From: a virus
Length of the DNA: 36,363 bases
Direction: 5' to 3' (one strand)
IMG/VR virus record: IMGVR_UViG_3300006071_000736
Coordinates: 1 to 36,363 of that record
Below are positions 30,074 through 36,363 of this stretch, in pieces (positions within the stretch are counted from its first letter, which is position 1; every line of letters starts with the position of its first letter). The notes below the pieces were generated by a model that saw nothing but the letters and a program-made list of their open reading frames with translations, did no database searches and had not been told where the DNA came from. The translations under genes were made by a program, and so were the position numbers.

Positions 30074-30504
30074 AAGAAAAAATCGTTTGTAGCGGTGCAT
30101 TAATTTATTCTAAAACAACTCGTAGGTTTCTCCTATTACAAAAAGCCAACGGTAGGAATCAAAGTACTTGGGGGTTAGTAGGCGGAACTAATATTCAGGG
30201 CGAAAGTCCGTGGCAAGGATTACAGCGAGAAATTCAAGAAGAAATTGGATTCATTCCAGATATAATTAAAACTATTCCTATCGAAACATTTGTATCAAAC
30301 GATACTGTATTTAACTTTCATACGTATCTTTGTGTAATCGAAGATGAATTTATTCCTATTTTAAGCGACGAACATTGCGCATGGGCATGGTGTGTTATCG
30401 ATTATGCACCTAAACCATTGCATCAAGGTCTAAGAAATAGTTTTTCAAATAAAATTATCAGAACAAAACTACAGACAATATTCGATTTACTCGATTTATT
30501 ATAA
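30055..30504 (+). CDS. Nudix hydrolase
   Basis: The Nudix box is complete: G44-x5-E50-x7-R58-E59-I-Q-E62-E63-I-G65-F. This 149-residue enzyme would cleave a nucleoside diphosphate linked to another moiety (dNTP, ADP-ribose, NAD-type or capped RNA; the substrate is not readable). It starts at a GTG (30055) with AGG upstream and overlaps the end of gp15 in another frame, so it is translated with late neck genes. A large bidirectional hairpin follows. T4 carries its own Nudix enzyme, NudE, in a different place. Confidence 0.9.
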   Translation: MENRIIKEKIVCSGALIYSKTTRRFLLLQKANGRNQSTWGLVGGTNIQGESPWQGLQREIQEEIGFIPDIIKTIPIETFVSNDTVFNFHTYLCVIEDEFIPILSDEHCAWAWCVIDYAPKPLHQGLRNSFSNKIIRTKLQTIFDLLDLL

Positions 30505-30515
30505 TATCAAGAAAA

Positions 30516-30561
30516 CGGCATCGTAAATTGACACGACTATATCGCGTTAATTTAGATGCCG
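30516..30561. terminator. Long imperfect hairpin between convergent genes
   Basis: CGGCATC-G-TAAATT-G-AC (from 30516) pairs with GT-T-AATTTA-GATGCCG (ending 30561), a stem of about 17 pairs with one bulge and two mismatches around a short loop. It separates the Nudix gene from the convergent gene on the minus strand and can serve both. Confidence 0.65.
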
Positions 30562-30573
30562 AATTGCTTATCA

Positions 30574-33500
30574 TTATGCCTGCGCTTCGCCCCAACGAAT
30601 AACTAAGTTAGCAGTAGCAGTTGACGATGTAATATAAACATTAACAACAAGAATATCTGGGCCATTAGGGAACGCACCTCTACCACCAATCGGTGTATTA
30701 GTTAGTTCCTTTAACTGTGACAAATCTAACGAGTCTTTGTTGCTCGGTGACGAGATGAATGAGAAAATGGTTTCACCCGGTACAGCAAAGTTATTAGCCT
30801 GGAATACTAAACTATTTGTACTAGTAACTGCACTTACAATTGGCTGATTTAATGTTATTACTCCAGTACTAGTATTAATATTAGTAATGTAGGTATTTGA
30901 TGCAATCGACGCCGGAGTCGTTGAGTTATACAAATAAATGTATGTTGTTGGATTATTCGATTGATACGTTTGTAAAGTAGTAGCATTACCAGTAGTTACC
31001 GTAACAGTATTACCACTCGATGTTGTTGCCGATGCTGCAAAGGTTGAGTTAAGAGAATTATTCCATGTTATAGAGTTACCAGTAGCAACTTGTGCAAAAC
31101 TTGGTTGTCCGCCCGGTGTACTAAGTGTGTTAACTGACGAATATAACGATATCCATGTTGCAGAATTGTAATTCTGTGGATTAAGAACTCCTTCGACGAC
31201 AAACGCAGAGTTAGTACCCGCAGTACCCGCAGTAATTTCAATAGTTTGCAGAAGTAACTGAGCTCTATTGATCAATTCTCTATCGCCTAAATCACCAACC
31301 TGGCCATTTGAAACGCTAGGTGCTAAACGAATTGCAAATGCCGCAGAACGATTTGGTGTTGCAGAAACGTTTGTTTGTTGAAAGTTGAAAATATATCCGC
31401 GATCTGCATCAAAGTTACCGTCTGTCATAAACGCAGATCCCCAGTGACTGATTTGCGGAGTTGCAGTGATGCTTGCTAAAATAACGCCAACGCCTGCATT
31501 GTGCGAAGCAGCAGGCATTGCAGTATATGATCGAGTAGCACCGCCGGAGAAGTTTGTCAAAGTTGATGCTCTAGTTAATCCACTAATAACACCTGTTGAG
31601 GAATTAACTGAGGTATAGGAAATCAATTCGTTATCGATATATACTGTACCAGATGGTGGGAATCTATATGCATCGGTAATCGGAACTGTAAATGATGAAT
31701 CAGTTGGCCCAATTGGGTTCACTAATGACGTCCTTACACCTTCGTTAATAACTTCATAACGTACCGGTTGGTTTCCTGATCTCATATACGCTTCGTTATT
31801 AACGTTGCTTTGTTTCATTCTATGAACTAAAATAAACTTCGATTCTGGGCCTCTAATAAAGAATTCGATAAATCCCGCACCGTACCACGACCACTGCATA
31901 CCGATCATTTGCATTTTATATGGAATTAGGTTATATCCGCTCGGGTTAAATGAGCTACCGCTACCGTCGCAACGATCAACATTCCATTGGAACTGAGGCA
32001 CGATAATATCTTTAACAGCAGCACCGATTATTCCAGTATATGCAGTTGCACCGCGATAATCAGGTGTTACATATAGCTGTGTTTGCGATTGAATATATGA
32101 AACAATATGTGTCATTCCTTTAATTACAAGTCGATCGCCTGCTTTTAATTGGTCTTGGAATCTTGTACCAGTTCCTACAATACTGTTTGAATCCGGAGTT
32201 ACTGCCATTGTTCCTGCAACTTGGAAAGTTGCTGTTCTTCGTCCGACGTACATGTATAGGCCATCGAACATCCAATACATACCATTTTGATCGTCAAAAG
32301 TTCCTGCACGAACAGTTGAACCACTCCAACTTACACTATTAACAACACACGGAGTTCCAAGTGTTCCTGTAGTAAGTGCTAATGTTTGATAAGCAGTAAC
32401 AGTAAACGTTCTTTCGTCAACAATACTTGTCACTACATATTGACCATTATATCCACTAGTAAGTATTCCGGTAATATTTACAGTACATCCTGCTTGTAAA
32501 CCGTGATCTAAATTATCAGTAACAACAGTGATAGTGCTTCCTATAGCAGTACCCGATGCTGAAATAGATCTAATATCGTAGTTAGGAGCAAATAATGCAC
32601 CTGTATTATACATGATGCCTTTACCTGATTGATATCTAATGTATTTTTTACTTTGACGAATTGCATGTGCCCCGTGAGCCGGGCCGCCGGTACCAAGTGC
32701 AACCCCGCCGTCAAGTGGTCTATGGACATAATATGAGTCAGGTCTTGCATAAACATTTGATGCTATAATAGTACCTGTAATTGTTCCTGTATCACGAGCA
32801 GTATATGATATACTGTTGTTACTATTGATCTGTTCTACCCAGAATGAACCATTTGCTAATATATGATTATTTGTCCCGTTGTCTGACGAAATAGTAACAA
32901 GAATAGTATCCCCTGGTACAAATCCGTGAGGATATGACAATGTTAGCGTTATTAATGCATATCCGTTAAGCCCTGCGCCATTTTGATATGTAACGGTTGG
33001 TCCAGCTGAGCCGATTGATGCTCCGGTATAATATGCTTCTTTTCTTAATTGTACAACACCGGTCATCAAGCTATCACCGTTATTAATACCTACTTTGTTT
33101 TTAGCGTAGTAAGTAAAAGAGGTAGGTGTCGGAACACTATAAATTATAAATGATCCTTCAGCTCTGCTAAAAAACGGAACTGTGTTTAAAAGTCCTTTAA
33201 TATTAACTGGAGTAAGAACTGAGAATCCGTGTGCAGATGCTGTTGTTACTGTAATTAATGATGCTCCAGCATATCCATATGGTGCAGAAGCGTCTGTTGT
33301 GATTGATGTTACTGGAGTATCAGACCCGGGAATTTCGTAAGTCGAAGGATATCCTCGTAGCTGACTAATTGTTAACCATTTTGTCGGCTGTAGTCCATAT
33401 TCAAAGTCTGCATCAAGCATCGACTGTGGACTAGCGACACGCATACGTTCAATAGCGTCTGTACCAAAAGGCCATGGACGAATAGTTTGCTCGGCAACAT

Positions 33501-33798
33501 CTACGAAAATTTGAATAATATCTGTGCTTAAATAGGTAGCAGTATTAACACCGGTAAATGTAAATGTAGTATAGCCATCACTGTCCTGTGTTTGGAACGG
33601 GAAGTAAGTGTTGTTACCTGCTGTAAAAACTGCTGTTCCGCTTGAACTAGGGTCAGCAAAATTATAAAGAATTTGATTTCTCGTTACATTTGTTATAACT
33701 AGAAATCTACTTAGATCCCATCTCCCTGGGACTTGAATATTTCCTATGCCTGCTACCCCGGGTGTAAAAACATAAGTTTTTATAAGTTGTTTTGCCAT
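30574..33798 (-). CDS. Large virion structural protein, 1074 residues
   Basis: The protein has the composition of a tail or baseplate component (Thr, Ser, Gly, Asn, almost no Cys). The N-terminal 170 residues (KTYVFTPGVAGIGNIQVPGR and MLDADFEYGLQPTKWLTISQ) correspond to a family I know from cyanophages and pelagiphages as virion structural protein. At least three internal repeats follow, each with an HGF/HGL motif, a G-x-x-V-x-I strand, an NG and a final FTVTA/FTYYA/SYTA strand: near residues 195, 290 and 435. The C-terminal half includes a QFQWNVDRCDGSG segment and ends in a fibre-like Ser/Thr-rich region. GGAAT eight bases before the ATG is the ribosome site. It is co-directional with the fibre-like gene upstream. 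Confidence 0.75.
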   Translation of the reverse strand: MAKQLIKTYVFTPGVAGIGNIQVPGRWDLSRFLVITNVTRNQILYNFADPSSSGTAVFTAGNNTYFPFQTQDSDGYTTFTFTGVNTATYLSTDIIQIFVDVAEQTIRPWPFGTDAIERMRVASPQSMLDADFEYGLQPTKWLTISQLRGYPSTYEIPGSDTPVTSITTDASAPYGYAGASLITVTTASAHGFSVLTPVNIKGLLNTVPFFSRAEGSFIIYSVPTPTSFTYYAKNKVGINNGDSLMTGVVQLRKEAYYTGASIGSAGPTVTYQNGAGLNGYALITLTLSYPHGFVPGDTILVTISSDNGTNNHILANGSFWVEQINSNNSISYTARDTGTITGTIIASNVYARPDSYYVHRPLDGGVALGTGGPAHGAHAIRQSKKYIRYQSGKGIMYNTGALFAPNYDIRSISASGTAIGSTITVVTDNLDHGLQAGCTVNITGILTSGYNGQYVVTSIVDERTFTVTAYQTLALTTGTLGTPCVVNSVSWSGSTVRAGTFDDQNGMYWMFDGLYMYVGRRTATFQVAGTMAVTPDSNSIVGTGTRFQDQLKAGDRLVIKGMTHIVSYIQSQTQLYVTPDYRGATAYTGIIGAAVKDIIVPQFQWNVDRCDGSGSSFNPSGYNLIPYKMQMIGMQWSWYGAGFIEFFIRGPESKFILVHRMKQSNVNNEAYMRSGNQPVRYEVINEGVRTSLVNPIGPTDSSFTVPITDAYRFPPSGTVYIDNELISYTSVNSSTGVISGLTRASTLTNFSGGATRSYTAMPAASHNAGVGVILASITATPQISHWGSAFMTDGNFDADRGYIFNFQQTNVSATPNRSAAFAIRLAPSVSNGQVGDLGDRELINRAQLLLQTIEITAGTAGTNSAFVVEGVLNPQNYNSATWISLYSSVNTLSTPGGQPSFAQVATGNSITWNNSLNSTFAASATTSSGNTVTVTTGNATTLQTYQSNNPTTYIYLYNSTTPASIASNTYITNINTSTGVITLNQPIVSAVTSTNSLVFQANNFAVPGETIFSFISSPSNKDSLDLSQLKELTNTPIGGRGAFPNGPDILVVNVYITSSTATANLVIRWGEAQA

Positions 33799-33809
33799 TA
33801 TTAATTCCT

Positions 33810-34724
33810 TTATGACATTGCTATTGCAATTGCTATTGATTTTGTGTCAACATACCGTTTGTTTGTAAGATGACTAGAAGATGTTGGTAATGTCGATTGT
33901 GTTGCTATTCCACCGATCGTTAGATTTCCTGTTATATTTACTGAATCGCTTACTCCAATTCCACCCGTCACGACTAATGCGCCTGTTAATGCTGAAGTCG
34001 ATGCTGTGGTTGAACTAATTGTGTGGGTTGCTGATGTAGCTGTTAATGAAAATACGCCTGTGCTAGCTAATGTGCTAAATCTACCAGTACCTGCTGTTGT
34101 AGCACCAATATTTATGTTATTAATTGCTCCAGTAGTCGACGGCGAAAGAGCAACATTAGTAGTTGCAGTTAATGCAGTAAATGTTCCGGCTTTTGGAGAT
34201 ACAGTTCCGATATTTGTATTATCTAACGTACCTGTGCTGCTTGGATTATTTTTTACATAGGGAATACTCGAACTGTCCGTTAATGTTCCTGAAATAGTAA
34301 CATTCGTAAACTTAGCAGATTGGGCGGTAGTTAAACCAATTGCAACATTGTCCATATATCCAGTTGCGTTTGATGCAATTGTTATCGAACCGTTTGTACC
34401 TGTTCCAATACTTACAGTCCCGTTTGCCCCCGAAGTTATTGTAAGCGAGCCGGTTGATGTTAATCCAAGTGTATTAGTTGCATTTAACTGAATAGTACCG
34501 GTACTTGCTGATATATTTCCTTGTACAGTTAATGATAAAAGTGTACCTAACTGGGTTAACCCGCTACTAACAATATTACTCGGTAACGAAGTAGTAGATG
34601 CGCTAATAGGAACGCCGTTAACTTGGAACTGACCTGCGATGTTAACGTTTCCGTTAGCATCGACCGTGAATCCCGGCGAAATAAATCCATATTCAGATCT
34701 GAGTGCTAATTGGTTTACTGACAT
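33810..34724 (-). CDS. Short fibre-like protein with repeated beta units, 304 residues
   Basis: Starts MSVNQLALRSEYGFISPGFT and consists of short repeated beta units, including the phage fibre signature of the type G-x-I/L-D/N-N-x-x-I-G, as in TGTLDNTNIGTVSPKAGTF, TGAINNINIGATTAGTGRF, and TGYMDNVAIGLTTAQSAKF, each followed by TLTAT/TLAST or TVTIS. The C-terminal part GIGVSDSVNITGNLTI and SHLTNKRYVDTK is the usual end-of-shaft or chaperone-adjacent motif of tail fibres. It is behind a late motif and is most likely a tail-fibre or baseplate-fibre component; the host receptor is unknown. Confidence 0.75.
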   Translation of the reverse strand: MSVNQLALRSEYGFISPGFTVDANGNVNIAGQFQVNGVPISASTTSLPSNIVSSGLTQLGTLLSLTVQGNISASTGTIQLNATNTLGLTSTGSLTITSGANGTVSIGTGTNGSITIASNATGYMDNVAIGLTTAQSAKFTNVTISGTLTDSSSIPYVKNNPSSTGTLDNTNIGTVSPKAGTFTALTATTNVALSPSTTGAINNINIGATTAGTGRFSTLASTGVFSLTATSATHTISSTTASTSALTGALVVTGGIGVSDSVNITGNLTIGGIATQSTLPTSSSHLTNKRYVDTKSIAIAIAMS

Positions 34725-34745
34725 TGTTTTCTCTAGATGATACTA

Positions 34746-34753
34746 TATTTATG
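34746..34753 (-). promoter_or_regulatory. Late promoter motif CATAAATA
   Basis: Minus strand CATAAATA, 21 bases before the fibre-like gene; leader about 16 bases with AGAGAAA as a weak ribosome site. Confidence 0.6.
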
Positions 34754-34779
34754 TTTTATCTAGACTAGCAATATATTGA

Positions 34780-35553
34780 TTATTTCCAAACTTCCATGCC
34801 CTTAACCATATTCCAAATATCAGGAGGAATAATAGTTTCCCGTTCTATAAATTGAACCTTTTTCCTAGTAGTATGTAAACCTGGTAATTGTACGTCCTCA
34901 TCAAATTCATCATAACTTGCTTCGACGTTATTAAAATCATGGTCAAAATATGGTTCATCGATAAAGTTGTATAGAGTTTTTATCATAAATTCTGGATTTT
35001 TAGCAAGTTTATCATATTCTACAATCATAATAGAACTTTTGTATTCTGATGTAATCGCTTGTTTAACCGCATTATAAGCAAATCCTATAGTTCTCCCTGG
35101 ATTCATTAGTGTTTCGCATCGGGTGTATACATTAACATTTTCTTCTGGGGAAAAGATAGAAGAAAAACCATAAGGATTTTTTCGTTGTAGTGTTTCAAAT
35201 GAGTCTAAAACCCACCCGATATCCCTAACACACAGAATTAATTTAGAATCGGGGTAAAGATCTTTAACAGTCGGAAGTAATAATCCCCATCCTCGATTAG
35301 TATTAAATGCTACATCTTTTGTAGGATCATCATAATAATTTTCAAATAATCCGTTAATTAATTTCTTACGTTTTTCCGGAGGACATTCAAACCGATATCC
35401 ACCTTGACTCGATGATTCTTGAATAACTGCTCTTGTAAATCTTGCTAATGGGCCAGAGATACTTGCTTCGAATCTTGGATTTTGTTTAAGTATAGTTGAT
35501 AATAGTGTAGTACCAGAACGAGGAAGTCCTGAGATGAAATGAAACTTTTTCAA
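34780..35553 (-). CDS. Sulfotransferase family protein
   Basis: The 257-residue protein has the PAPS-binding signatures of sulfotransferases: the 5'-phosphosulfate loop SGLPRSGTT at residues 8-16 and the 3'-phosphate segment LILCVRDIGWVLDSF near 106-119 with R110 and S118. VEYDKLAKNPEFMIKTLYNF is also typical. Such enzymes transfer sulfate from PAPS to a hydroxyl or amine of a glycan, lipid or small molecule; the acceptor cannot be read. The start is a TTG with a strong AGGAG site six bases before it, and no better ATG lies near. Found beside fibre genes, it may modify phage fibre sugars or host surface glycans. Confidence 0.88.
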   Translation of the reverse strand: MKKFHFISGLPRSGTTLLSTILKQNPRFEASISGPLARFTRAVIQESSSQGGYRFECPPEKRKKLINGLFENYYDDPTKDVAFNTNRGWGLLLPTVKDLYPDSKLILCVRDIGWVLDSFETLQRKNPYGFSSIFSPEENVNVYTRCETLMNPGRTIGFAYNAVKQAITSEYKSSIMIVEYDKLAKNPEFMIKTLYNFIDEPYFDHDFNNVEASYDEFDEDVQLPGLHTTRKKVQFIERETIIPPDIWNMVKGMEVWK

Positions 35554-35652
35554 GGTAAACTCCTAATAATACTTATATATTGCAGGAGTTAGTTTATTAT
35601 AGTAAGTCTGGTGTTGAATTAGGATAGTATTAGTTTATGCTATGCAAGTGTG

Positions 35653-36363
35653 TTATTGATCTGTCTGAATCGCTAATACATAATAATTACCACAAGCGAC
35701 CTGTTTCCAATTAGTTAGTGATCCAATTTGAATCGGCGAGGAATAAAGTATACCTATTGTTCCATTACCTAAATTACCAAGACTGTTCCAACCCCAAGTC
35801 CATACCGTACCATTAGATTGTATTACTGCTGTATATTGATATCCACAAGCGACCTGTTTCCAGTTAGTTAGTGATCCAATTTGAATCGGTGATGAATAAT
35901 TAATTCCAGATGTGCTATTACCTAATGCTCCATTACTACCAAATCCCCACGTCCATAAAGAACTATCGGTTTTGATTACTGCTATATGCTGTTGTCCGCA
36001 AGCAACTTGTTTCCAATTAGTTAATGTGCCTACTTGAACTGGCGAATTTTGATTGACTAATGCAGGATCATTATTACCTAATTGGCCGAACCCATTAACA
36101 CCCCAAGTCCATAATGTTCCATTAGTTTTAATTGCAGCAGTCATATAATTACCACATGATACTTGTTTCCAGTTAGTATCCGTACCTACTTGAATCGGTG
36201 AGGAATAAAATATACCAGTCGTTCCATTACCTAATTGACCATAGGCATTATATCCCCAAGCCCATAAAGTACCATCAGTTTTAATAGCTTCTATGTGATA
36301 ATAACCGCAAGCAACTTGTTTCCAATTAGTTAATGTGCCTACTTGAACTGGCGAATTTTGATT
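35653..36363 (-). CDS. RCC1-repeat beta-propeller protein, C-terminal part, cut by window edge
   Basis: The frame is open to the right edge, so 236 residues of a longer protein are seen; an internal ATG at 36144 is not the start. It consists of repeated 51-52-residue units of the RCC1 type, each with TNWKQVACG, AIKTDG/VIKTDS, LWTWG, N-GQLGN and SSPIQVG. RCC1 propellers have about seven blades; four to five are visible. In phages such propellers occur in fibre-associated or adhesion proteins, but the role here is not shown. It ends VLAIQTDQ. No ribosome site or start is visible. Confidence 0.85.
   Translation of the reverse strand, partial: NQNSPVQVGTLTNWKQVACGYYHIEAIKTDGTLWAWGYNAYGQLGNGTTGIFYSSPIQVGTDTNWKQVSCGNYMTAAIKTNGTLWTWGVNGFGQLGNNDPALVNQNSPVQVGTLTNWKQVACGQQHIAVIKTDSSLWTWGFGSNGALGNSTSGINYSSPIQIGSLTNWKQVACGYQYTAVIQSNGTVWTWGWNSLGNLGNGTIGILYSSPIQIGSLTNWKQVACGNYYVLAIQTDQ
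35691..36363. repeat. Tandem RCC1 blade repeats at DNA level
   Basis: Units begin at about 35691, 35844, 35997, 36153 and 36306, spacing 153, 153, 156 and 153 bases. The 59 bases at 35996-36054 are identical to those at 36305-36363, two units (309 bases) away, and continue to the window edge, which indicates recent duplication or exchange. Confidence 0.9.

Noticed and set aside
30527-30532. TTGACA on the plus strand between convergent genes
   Set aside because: No -10 box follows at the right distance and no plus-strand gene starts there; it is part of the terminator stem.
35596-35601. TATAAT on the minus strand before the sulfotransferase
   Set aside because: No acceptable -35 box at 16-18 bases; too weak to list as a promoter.
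35653-36363. CRISPR-like regular repeats
   Set aside because: Spacing of 153-156 bases in phase with codons and a clear RCC1 protein motif show coding repeats.
1-36363. tRNA genes or photosynthesis genes, often found in marine T4-like phages
   Set aside because: None could be seen by reading intergenic stretches and protein translations; intergenic gaps are mostly shorter than a tRNA.

Overview
The window is a piece of a T4-like myovirus genome (tailed phage, contractile tail). It holds recognisable homologues of the T4 replication and recombination proteins (helicase gp41, primase gp61, UvsW, UvsX, UvsY, ssDNA-binding gp32), of the packaging and head-completion proteins (gp16, gp17, gp4), and of the tail and neck proteins (gp18, gp19, gp13, gp14, gp15), plus dNMP kinase gp1. 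The DNA is AT-rich, no photosynthesis genes are present, and many unknown proteins look like those of marine T4-like phages (cyanophage/pelagiphage-type relatives, from memory). An uncultured aquatic phage infecting a low-GC bacterium fits best. The host cannot be read from the sequence. No tRNA, CRISPR array or insertion sequence was seen.

Layout, left to right. Positions 1-2902 (minus) are a replication block: primase, a 37-residue protein, a carbamoyltransferase and the start of the DnaB-type helicase, led by a perfect TTGACA-N17-TATAAT promoter. A late structural gene (2917-4023) and a plus-strand unknown gene (4047-4421) separate it from a second early block (9483 down to 4418): an unknown 391-residue protein, UvsW, four small unknown proteins and a 191-residue protein that carries the catalytic motifs of the bacterial DNA polymerase III alpha palm. 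This block also has a perfect consensus promoter, and most of its genes are coupled by TAATG or ATGA overlaps. Positions 9521-12331 hold gp32, UvsX, a 73-residue protein and UvsY, ending in an intrinsic terminator.

Positions 12473-27103 (minus) are mainly late genes: gp13, sheath, tube, a tube-like protein, an unknown 121-residue protein, gp4, gp16, two probable internal proteins, gp17, and two further virion-type proteins. They are divided into units by hairpin terminators, each followed closely by a T4-type late promoter (TATAAATA-like). An early-type promoter drives gp1 inside this region, and a small zinc/HNH gene runs against gp1. From 27159 to 30504 the plus strand carries gp14, gp15 and a Nudix hydrolase, divergent from gp13. 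From 30574 to the right edge the minus strand carries a large virion protein, a short fibre-like protein, a sulfotransferase and the end of an RCC1-repeat protein: a likely adhesion or host-interaction region.

Themes across the window: promoter motifs placed so close to start codons that several mRNAs should be leaderless, with Shine-Dalgarno sites missing from exactly those genes; dense translational coupling; and a miniature polymerase-III-like protein in a phage module of otherwise unknown genes.
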